From an uncultured Eubacteriales bacterium (GTDB lineage Bacteria > Bacillota > Clostridia > Oscillospirales > CAG-272): a DNA stretch of 6,869 nucleotides. The stretch's first letter is position 1, and each line of letters starts with the position of its first letter. Positions 1-4,987 of the stretch are shown piece after piece. A program made the translations under genes and the position numbers. Location: the NCBI GenBank assembly GCA_900555785.1, contig USMO01000088.1, positions 1 to 6,869 of the forward strand. The letters run 5' to 3'. Below the pieces are notes generated by a model, which was given only the letters and a program-made list of their open reading frames with translations, was not told the origin of the DNA and ran no database searches.

Positions 1-317
1 ATGCGAAGCCCGCCCGCCTTCAGGCAGCTCCGCATCACCGCCTGCACCTCTGCCGCCTGCCCGGCGCTACCGAGGTAGCCGGTGTAGATTGCGTCAAACG
101 TGATGCCCTCTTCCTCCCAGGCGCGGCGCACCCCGGGCATTTCGCCGGTCAGGTCGAGCCGGGTGAAATGCCGGAACGCTGTGTGCGTGGAGAGCAGCGC
201 CGTTGGAAGCACGCAGGTCTCCAGACCGCAGGCAGAAAGAATCGGCAGTGCAACGGTCAGCGAACATTGCCCAACGCAGGAAATGTCCTGGACCGTCAGG
301 ATGCGTTTCTCCTGCAT
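1..317 (-). CDS. pdxK: Pyridoxal/pyridoxamine kinase, PfkB-type (3' part cut by window edge)
   Basis: This is the N-terminal 105 residues of a PdxK/PdxY-family kinase, which phosphorylates the B6 vitamers pyridoxal and pyridoxamine with ATP in the cytoplasm and so supplies pyridoxal phosphate by salvage. Visible family marks are the opening strand ILTVQDISCVGQCS (residues 6-19), LPTALLSTHT (37-46) near the vitamer pocket, and FDAIYTGYLGS (74-84). The ATP-binding C-terminal half lies outside the window. The ATG at 317 begins 2 bases after the cysK stop, so the two genes are almost certainly cotranscribed and translationally coupled. The ribosome site is odd: GAGG abuts the ATG with no spacer, while a better AGGAG falls inside codons 2-4. 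The ATG gives the usual family N-terminus and is preferred. PdxK and PdxY cannot be told apart from this fragment. Confidence 0.88.
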   Translation of the reverse strand, partial: MQEKRILTVQDISCVGQCSLTVALPILSACGLETCVLPTALLSTHTAFRHFTRLDLTGEMPGVRRAWEEEGITFDAIYTGYLGSAGQAAEVQAVMRSCLKAGGLR

Positions 318-319
318 CC

Positions 320-1252
320 TCAGTCGGCAAACAGCGGCGTCGACAGGTAGCGGTCACCGGTATCCGGCATCAGCGCCACAATCGTTTTGCCCCCGTTTTC
401 GGGTCTCTTTGCCAGTTCAATCGCAGCCCAGAGCGCCGCACCCGAGGAAATGCCGACCAGCACACCCTCGCGCTTGCCCATCAGCTTGCCGGTTGCAAAT
501 GCGTCCTCGTTCGTAACCGGGATAATCTCGTCATAGATCTTGGTATCCAGCACATCCGGCACAAAGCCCGCGCCGATGCCCTGGATTTTGTGCGGTCCCG
601 CAACGCCGGTCGACAGCACCGCCGAGGTTGCCGGCTCGACCGCAACAACCTTCACGCCGGGCTTCTTCTCCTTGAGGTATCTGCCGACGCCCGTAATCGT
701 CCCGCCTGTCCCGACACCGGCAACGAAAATATCCACGTTTCCGTCGGTATCCGCAAAAATCTCGGGACCGGTTGTCTCATAGTGTGCCTGCGGGTTGGAG
801 GGATTGACGAACTGCCCGGGAATGAACGCATTCGGAATCTCCTTTGCCAACTCTGCCGCCTTGGCGATGGCACCCTTCATGCCCTTTGCGCCCTCTGTCA
901 GCACCAACTCCGCGCCGTAAGCCTTCATCAGCTGTCTGCGCTCGACCGACATCGTTTCGGGCATCACGATGATGATGCGGTAGCCTCTTGCCGCCGCAAC
1001 CGAGCACAACCCGATGCCGGTGTTGCCGGAAGTCGGCTCGATGATGACCGAATCCTTTGTCAGCTTTCCGGCTTTCTCCGCATCATCGATCATTTTCTTT
1101 GCAATCCGGTCCTTGACCGATCCTGCGGGATTGAAATATTCCAACTTTGCAAGCAGCTTTGCTTTCAGACCAAACTGCGCTTCGATATGCGTCAGCTCCA
1201 ACAGCGGGGTTTTTCCGATCAGCTGATCGGCAGAAGTATAGATGTTTGACAT
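320..1252 (-). CDS. cysK: Cysteine synthase A (O-acetylserine sulfhydrylase)
   Basis: This cytoplasmic PLP enzyme (fold type II) converts O-acetylserine and sulfide to L-cysteine and acetate, the last step of cysteine synthesis. At 310 residues it has the normal length of the family. The PLP Schiff-base lysine is K47 in NPAGSVKDR (41-49). The substrate carboxylate loop is TSGNT (74-78), the phosphate-binding glycine loop is GVGTGGTITG (179-188), HKIQGIGAGFVPD (221-233) is the conserved CysK segment, and GISSGAA (267-273) contributes the serine facing the pyridine nitrogen. The C-terminus MPDTGDRYLST (295-305) is also typical. There is no extra CBS or regulatory domain, arguing against cystathionine beta-synthase. 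The ATG is set by AAAGGAG (1261-1267) with 8 bases of spacing. A sigma-A promoter and two palindromic operators lie just upstream. A PLP-producing kinase gene follows after 2 bases. CysM-type substrate preference cannot be fully excluded. Confidence 0.96.
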   Translation of the reverse strand: MSNIYTSADQLIGKTPLLELTHIEAQFGLKAKLLAKLEYFNPAGSVKDRIAKKMIDDAEKAGKLTKDSVIIEPTSGNTGIGLCSVAAARGYRIIIVMPETMSVERRQLMKAYGAELVLTEGAKGMKGAIAKAAELAKEIPNAFIPGQFVNPSNPQAHYETTGPEIFADTDGNVDIFVAGVGTGGTITGVGRYLKEKKPGVKVVAVEPATSAVLSTGVAGPHKIQGIGAGFVPDVLDTKIYDEIIPVTNEDAFATGKLMGKREGVLVGISSGAALWAAIELAKRPENGGKTIVALMPDTGDRYLSTPLFAD

Positions 1253-1260
1253 CCCGATTT

Positions 1261-1267
1261 CTCCTTT
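1261..1267 (-). promoter_or_regulatory. Ribosome binding site of cysK
   Basis: AAAGGAG on the minus strand sits 8 bases before the cysK ATG and fixes that start. It begins immediately downstream of the proximal operator, so the 5' untranslated region is only about 40 bases, too short for a riboswitch. Confidence 0.85.
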
Positions 1268-1286
1268 GCCTATTGGGTCAGTAGGT
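1265..1286 (-). promoter_or_regulatory. Proximal CCTA-N9-TAGG operator of cysK
   Basis: The core at 1269-1285 reads CCTACTGACCCAATAGG on the minus strand, an imperfect palindrome with CCTA and TAGG arms 9 bases apart. The surrounding 22 bases match the distal site at 1311-1332 at 17 positions. It lies about 7 to 23 bases downstream of the predicted transcription start, where a bound repressor would block promoter clearance. Rrf2-family regulators (CymR, IscR-like) control cysteine genes in many Firmicutes and bind short AT/GC-patterned palindromes. Assignment to that family is inferred; no regulator gene is in the window. Confidence 0.6.
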
Positions 1287-1298
1287 TTTTACGTCTAT

Positions 1299-1327
1299 AT
1301 GATACCACACTTTACCTACCTTGTCAA
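1299..1327 (-). promoter_or_regulatory. cysK: Sigma-A promoter of cysK-pdxK
   Basis: On the minus strand, the -35 box TTGACA (1322-1327) and the -10 box TATCAT (1299-1304) are separated by exactly 17 bases, one mismatch from the housekeeping consensus. Transcription should start near 1292. The -35 box lies inside the distal operator, so a bound regulator would compete directly with RNA polymerase. Confidence 0.85.
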
Positions 1328-1332
1328 TAGGT
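1311..1332 (-). promoter_or_regulatory. Distal CCTA-N9-TAGG operator of cysK (overlaps -35)
   Basis: The core at 1315-1331 reads CCTATTGACAAGGTAGG on the minus strand and contains the complete -35 hexamer. It shares the CCTA-N9-TAGG layout and the AAA/TTT flank with the site at 1265-1286, in the same orientation and offset by 46 bases. Two copies around one promoter make chance unlikely and suggest cooperative repression. Confidence 0.62.
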
Positions 1333-1359
1333 AATCACCGGATTCTGGTTATTTTCAGC

Positions 1360-1394
1360 AAAAAGAGACACGCAGCGACTCGCCGCGCGTCCCC
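1360..1394 (-). terminator. Rho-independent terminator of the rhamnosidase gene
   Basis: A 13-base-pair stem (1381-1393 with 1365-1377) closes a 3-base AGT loop and runs straight into five T residues (1364-1360) on the minus strand. Three positions pair as G-U in minus-strand RNA but would be A-C mismatches in plus-strand RNA, which shows the intended direction. It lies about 20 bases after the rhamnosidase stop and about 30 bases before the cysK promoter, separating the two units. Confidence 0.88.
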
Positions 1395-1414
1395 TTTTAT
1401 GCAGATTGCCGGTC

Positions 1415-3493
1415 TCAATTGACCCCTAACGCCTTCCGCATGGCAACCAGCGCATAGGAGGCAAAGCCGTGGTCGCGGCTGCCGTGACGCTCGCGGTACT
1501 CCCACAGCGTCCCGGTCTCCTCTGCCATGCCGCCGAAGAAAGTGGTCAGGCTCTCCAACACCTTTTCGTTCTCGCCCATTTTCAGCAGCGCCTCCAGCCG
1601 CAGGTATGCGCCGATAAAGGCGTTGACCGGGGCAATCTCCTCCAGCAACCCGGTCCGGTCGGCGCGGAAGGTGTGCAGCACCAGCTGCCGCAGCCCGGCG
1701 TATTCCTGTGCGTGCATGTCGATACCGCCAAACAGGATAGCGTAATATTGCCCTGCCTCGGAGCAATCCCCGCAGCGCGTCAGTTTTCCGTTCTCCCGAA
1801 CAGCGTGGTCGAGGAAGACCCTGCCGTCAAACGACTGCCGCACCGCCTCACGCGCCACCCGTTCTGCCTTCTCGCCTGCTGCGCGGTCACCGTACAGGCG
1901 CCCGGCGCAGCGCAGCACCTCGGCATAGAGGAAGTTGGTCGGATAGTTGACATCCTGCGTCCAGGCGTTCGCGCGGCTCCATTCGACAAAGTTCCAGGAC
2001 GGAAGTTTTTCCAGCAGCCCGTCCGCATTCTCGTAGCGGCTGTAGAAATCCAGCAGCCCGTAAACCGTTTTCCGGAATTTTTCGCCGTCGGTATCATGCC
2101 CGCGGTGATTGATATAATCTTCGACCTCAAGAATATACCACATCGTCCATTGCGGGATGAATTTGCCGTCGTCCTGCACCTCGGAGGGATAGCACATCGG
2201 CAGCACGCCCTCCGGATATTCGCCGGTGTTCTCAAACAGCCGGAAATTCTCCAAAAATGCATCCTCGACCGCCGTTTTGCCGGTCAGGCAGTATTCGGTC
2301 TTGGCGCTGAAATAGGAATCGCAGAGCCAGCCTGCGCGCTCGCGTGAGGGGCAGTCGCTGTACAGGTCCACTGCGTTATGCGCAAAGGTGCGGATGGCGC
2401 CGGAATAAATATCGCGCAGGCAGGGGTCGGTCACCGCGTCGGGGACCCGGATGCCGTCAACGTTCCCCGCAAAGCCCTTTGCGCCGAAGCCGTCGAGCCA
2501 AAGGTCGCCCCGCTTGACAAAGACCGCTGCATACCGGAAGGTATACGGCTCGAAGGACAGGAAGTCAAAGCGCCCGCCCAGCGTCAGGTCGATGACGTTA
2601 TGCACATGCATATCGGTAAACGCAAACCGGTCCGGCAGCGCGTCCTCGGAGAACGCCAGCACGACCTCAGTCCCCTCCTCTGCGGTTCCGAACAGCCGCA
2701 GGAAGCCGGTTTGAATCTGCCGGAAGTCGAACAGTGCGTAATGCCCGACCGGAACGCCGATCGGGAGTGCCGTCAACCCGCCCTCCGGAATCTGCTGCTG
2801 TGCCTGAACCCATTCGTAGGAATGCTTTTCAACCGCGTCTGCCGGATACCGCCCCCAGCGCTCGGACGGCTGGAAGGAGTAGAAATCCCGGTGGATCTGC
2901 GCGGTCGGGTCGGTGACAAAGCGTCCGGTTGCTGCCGCGCAGGACAGCGCCAGGTCGGCATAAGCCGGGTAAGGTGCCGTGCGGTCAATCACCTTCGGCG
3001 GGTTCTCCATCACCGCTGTTTTGACCGAGCGTCCGAACAGCGATTCCCGCAGGTCCCATTCCTCAACGAAGTGGCGCTGCACCGAATAGCGCGCGGTCTT
3101 GGCGTTCTTGGCATCGGAGAGATAACAGTCAAAATCTGCCCCGGTTGCCGCCAGGACCTTACCGTTCCGCACGACCTCAGCCCAGAGGAACATCGGCTGC
3201 CGGACCGTGGAAAGCGAGCAGCACCGGTAGCCTGCAACCGAAATGATGATCTGGTTGCCGCATTTTCTGCCCAGCCCGTCCAGCGGAATGCAATCCATGC
3301 GCGCGTAGCCCTTTGCGGTCCGCGCCGGACCGAACGCCACAAAGTGCCCGTTCACCGATGCCCGGTAAAAATCCGCTGCGCAGATGTGCAGTTCCGCGCC
3401 CGAGAGCGAGTCAACCTGTGCCGCAAAGGTTGCAAACCCGTTCATCACGCCCTCCAATTCCTTCACAACAATCGGCTTCGCCTTCTGAAACAT
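1415..3493 (-). CDS. Alpha-L-rhamnosidase-type glycoside hydrolase (GH78-like)
   Basis: The 692-residue product resembles inverting alpha-L-rhamnosidases of the GH78 type, which release terminal L-rhamnose from plant glycosides or polysaccharides. An N-terminal beta-sandwich carries FYRASVNGHFVAFGPARTAKG (42-62), typical of the family. Further beta domains run to about residue 345, and an (alpha/alpha)6 barrel fills about 350-650. In DCPSRERAGWLCD, D380, E385 and D392 have the same spacing as D567, E572 and D579 of Bacillus RhaB; E385 is the likely general acid. E665 in GTLWEY matches the late conserved glutamate. There is no signal peptide or membrane segment, so the enzyme should be cytoplasmic and act on imported oligosaccharides. 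The start at 3493 is chosen because AGGAGG lies 8 bases upstream; a frame extension to 3544 lacks such a site. The gene is monocistronic and has 15 cysteines. Exact substrate is not determinable. Confidence 0.85.
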   Translation of the reverse strand: MFQKAKPIVVKELEGVMNGFATFAAQVDSLSGAELHICAADFYRASVNGHFVAFGPARTAKGYARMDCIPLDGLGRKCGNQIIISVAGYRCCSLSTVRQPMFLWAEVVRNGKVLAATGADFDCYLSDAKNAKTARYSVQRHFVEEWDLRESLFGRSVKTAVMENPPKVIDRTAPYPAYADLALSCAAATGRFVTDPTAQIHRDFYSFQPSERWGRYPADAVEKHSYEWVQAQQQIPEGGLTALPIGVPVGHYALFDFRQIQTGFLRLFGTAEEGTEVVLAFSEDALPDRFAFTDMHVHNVIDLTLGGRFDFLSFEPYTFRYAAVFVKRGDLWLDGFGAKGFAGNVDGIRVPDAVTDPCLRDIYSGAIRTFAHNAVDLYSDCPSRERAGWLCDSYFSAKTEYCLTGKTAVEDAFLENFRLFENTGEYPEGVLPMCYPSEVQDDGKFIPQWTMWYILEVEDYINHRGHDTDGEKFRKTVYGLLDFYSRYENADGLLEKLPSWNFVEWSRANAWTQDVNYPTNFLYAEVLRCAGRLYGDRAAGEKAERVAREAVRQSFDGRVFLDHAVRENGKLTRCGDCSEAGQYYAILFGGIDMHAQEYAGLRQLVLHTFRADRTGLLEEIAPVNAFIGAYLRLEALLKMGENEKVLESLTTFFGGMAEETGTLWEYRERHGSRDHGFASYALVAMRKALGVN

Positions 3494-3501
3494 GCTATGT
3501 A

Positions 3502-3507
3502 CCTCCT
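3502..3507 (-). promoter_or_regulatory. Ribosome binding site deciding the rhamnosidase start
   Basis: A perfect AGGAGG on the minus strand is 8 bases from the ATG at 3493. It settles the start against an in-frame extension of 17 codons that would reach 3544 and run through the leader repeats. Confidence 0.9.
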
Positions 3508-3522
3508 GGGGTGGTAATCGAG

Positions 3523-3542
3523 TGAAAACAGCTGAAAACAGC
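3523..3542. repeat. Tandem 10-base direct repeat in the rhamnosidase leader
   Basis: TGAAAACAGC occurs twice without a gap on the plus strand (3523-3532 and 3533-3542). The 10-base period is close to one helical turn, so a protein could contact both copies on one DNA face. In minus-strand RNA it reads GCUGUUUUCAGC, which can fold as a small 4-base-pair hairpin. It lies between the leader palindrome and the ribosome site. Its role as an operator is inferred. Confidence 0.55.
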
Positions 3543-3543
3543 A

Positions 3544-3573
3544 CCGCACGTTCGCGCCGTTCGCATCGTGCGG
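3544..3573 (-). promoter_or_regulatory. Inverted repeat in the rhamnosidase leader
   Basis: Perfect 7-base arms CCGCACG and CGTGCGG (3567-3573 and 3544-3550) flank 16 bases containing two GCGAACG copies. It spans about +4 to +34 from the predicted transcription start. It could be a repressor operator or an mRNA leader hairpin; no T-run follows, so it is not a terminator. Confidence 0.5.
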
Positions 3574-3583
3574 GATTGTCTTC

Positions 3584-3612
3584 ATTATATCATGGAAACC
3601 CGTCATTGTCAA
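3584..3612 (-). promoter_or_regulatory. Consensus extended -10 sigma-A promoter of the rhamnosidase gene
   Basis: On the minus strand, TTGACA (3607-3612) and TATAAT (3584-3589) are both perfect hexamers with a 17-base spacer, and TGA precedes TATAAT, giving an extended -10. Transcription should start near 3577, leaving a leader of about 84 bases. T- and A-rich tracts upstream may act as an UP element. A promoter this strong on a sugar-hydrolase gene would normally be held down by a repressor. Confidence 0.92.
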
Positions 3613-3632
3613 TAGAAAAAGTGTCCTGTTTT

Positions 3633-3652
3633 TTGTCATTTTTTCATGACAA
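3633..3652. repeat. Inverted repeat upstream of the rhamnosidase promoter
   Basis: TTGTCAT and ATGACAA form perfect 7-base arms around a 6-base T-rich centre. It sits about 55 to 75 bases before the predicted transcription start, a usual place for an activator site. It could also be a weak second terminator for the upstream operon, since its T-run lies in the loop rather than after the stem. Confidence 0.4.
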
Positions 3653-3688
3653 CCGCGCAAAAACAGACCGGAAATCGCGCAACAATCG

Positions 3689-4987
3689 TCAGAAGCAGGC
3701 AAAAAAAGAAGGCCTCGGGGCGCCGCCCCGAGATTTCTTTCCCATCTTGTACAGCTCCTCGGCAGCGAGACGGGTCTTGGCAACCACACCATCCTGCGAG
3801 GGGAAACAGTAGTAGAGCCGTTCGCGGGTCCCGATGCAGATCATGTCGCCCAGCTCGTACCAGTAGTAATCCGCATAAAGCCCATAGGAGGCAAGCGGCT
3901 TTTGCTCGTAGTGCAGCTTTCCGTCGCAGCCATCCAGCACAAAACCGTTCCGGTCGTGAACCAGCCTGCCGTTGCCAACCAGGTAGATCGCCTTGCGGTC
4001 GACCATCATTCCAATCCGGACCGGCGTGTCCAACCGGTAGGTCCCGTCCTCCAACTCCCGCCGCACGCAGTCGCGCTCCCAGTGATACCAATCCGGAATG
4101 TGCGGGAACTCCGTTGCGCCGGACAGCGCGTGCAGCTCGCCCAACGGGTCCATTTCGTAAGTCTTCCCGCAGGCGGCGCAGGTGAGCCGGGTCCCGCTCC
4201 CCTTCATCTGCCCCTCGCAGCCGCAGGACGCGCACTTGTAAAGCAGACGTTCCAGCCCGTCCGCGCGAAACGGCTCCTCAACGCGGACGTTCTGCTCCTT
4301 CTGCCAGCGGAACCCGTCAAAACGGAACGCCTCGTCCAGCTTCGTGTCCAGCGCTTCGACCGGCAGCCCCTCCACATCTTCACGAGAGAAAAGCAGCCGC
4401 ACCGTGGCGCTGACCTTCACCCGCCGGGTCCGCAGACCGCCGTAGAGCGGGTCGTGCGTAAACGCGCCGTCCGTATGAATCATCACAACCGGCACGTCCA
4501 GCAGCTTGAACAGCCCGCCCAGCTTGCGGGGCAGCGGCGTGGCGCAACCGTCAAACGTGTAGCTTGCCTCCGGATACATCAGCACGCTGCAGTTCCGCTT
4601 GGTCAGCATATATTTCATGTCGCGGATCAGGGTCACGTCGGTCACGAATTTCTCGGTCGGAATGCAGCCGAGATGCCGCATCAGCCAGCTTTTGCCGACA
4701 AAACCGTCCGAGGTGCAGACAATCCCGTAAGGCTTCGGATACAGGATTGCCGAAACAATCTTCAGGTCAATAAAACTGGAATGGTTCATCAGAATCAGAT
4801 ACGGTCCCGCACCGAGATCCAGCCCCGGCTCGACCGTGTAGTGAAACTGCGACCGCCGCAGATCTGCCTGCGACAGCACCCGCATCAGCGTCCGGAACAC
4901 GATGGACGGCTTCAGCGGCAGCAGATGCCGGGCATGCGGCAGGCGAATGACCTCCTCGTAGGGCATTTCTTTGGTTTTGATTTTCAC
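3689..4987 (-). CDS. PlsC-like lysophospholipid acyltransferase with zinc ribbon
   Basis: The 432-residue product has an N-terminal LPLAT domain (about 25-205) with the catalytic NHSSFID (68-74; H69 and D74 form HX4D) and YPEAS (138-142) in the acceptor-phosphate motif. Such enzymes transfer an acyl chain to a lysophospholipid such as 1-acylglycerol-3-phosphate at the membrane. A zinc ribbon follows (C252, C255, C270, C273), then a beta-rich domain of unknown role (about 280-415). This three-part layout is longer than classical PlsC (about 240 residues); I recall it from clostridial homologues. The start is GTG, overlapping the stop of the ABC gene as GTGA, with GGAGG 7 bases upstream; an ATG at codon 8 lacks a ribosome site. 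The last 15 or so residues are encoded by a terminator hairpin and T-run, suggesting loss of an earlier stop. The acyl acceptor is unknown. Confidence 0.87.
   Translation of the reverse strand: MKIKTKEMPYEEVIRLPHARHLLPLKPSIVFRTLMRVLSQADLRRSQFHYTVEPGLDLGAGPYLILMNHSSFIDLKIVSAILYPKPYGIVCTSDGFVGKSWLMRHLGCIPTEKFVTDVTLIRDMKYMLTKRNCSVLMYPEASYTFDGCATPLPRKLGGLFKLLDVPVVMIHTDGAFTHDPLYGGLRTRRVKVSATVRLLFSREDVEGLPVEALDTKLDEAFRFDGFRWQKEQNVRVEEPFRADGLERLLYKCASCGCEGQMKGSGTRLTCAACGKTYEMDPLGELHALSGATEFPHIPDWYHWERDCVRRELEDGTYRLDTPVRIGMMVDRKAIYLVGNGRLVHDRNGFVLDGCDGKLHYEQKPLASYGLYADYYWYELGDMICIGTRERLYYCFPSQDGVVAKTRLAAEELYKMGKKSRGGAPRPSFFACF
3701..3732 (-). terminator. Rho-independent terminator lying inside the acyltransferase reading frame
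   Basis: On the minus strand an 8-base-pair GC stem, CTCGGGGC paired with GCCCCGAG, closes a GGC loop (3732-3714). A T-rich run follows, with seven T residues at 3707-3701. The acyltransferase stop codon (3689-3691) comes about 10 bases after this run, so RNA ended here would lack the stop. The hairpin encodes SRGGAPR and the T-run encodes SFF. Confidence 0.82.

Noticed and set aside
203..1249. Plus-strand open frame of 348 codons opposite cysK
   Set aside because: It mirrors a certain cysK gene; its translation is rich in R, C, H and Q, with no recognisable domain. GC-rich antisense strands often stay open.
1253..1414. Riboswitch or T-box leader before cysK
   Set aside because: The predicted leader is only about 40 bases; the hairpin at 1360-1394 lies upstream of the cysK promoter and belongs to the rhamnosidase gene.
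2378..3517. Plus-strand open frame of 379 codons opposite the rhamnosidase gene (also one at 1469-2347)
   Set aside because: Antisense shadow of a gene with clear motifs, promoter and terminator; no ribosome site or domain of its own.
3523..3542. Catabolite-repression (cre) site for CcpA
   Set aside because: The TGAAAAC half-site occurs twice, but in direct rather than inverted orientation, and the central CG is missing.
3494..3544. N-terminal extension of the rhamnosidase by 17 residues
   Set aside because: It begins at a GTG with no ribosome site and runs through the leader repeats; the AGGAGG at 3502-3507 sets the ATG at 3493.
3654..3682. CGCGCAA repeated at 22-base distance
   Set aside because: Only 7 bases per copy in GC-rich DNA, with no palindrome or other support; could easily be chance.
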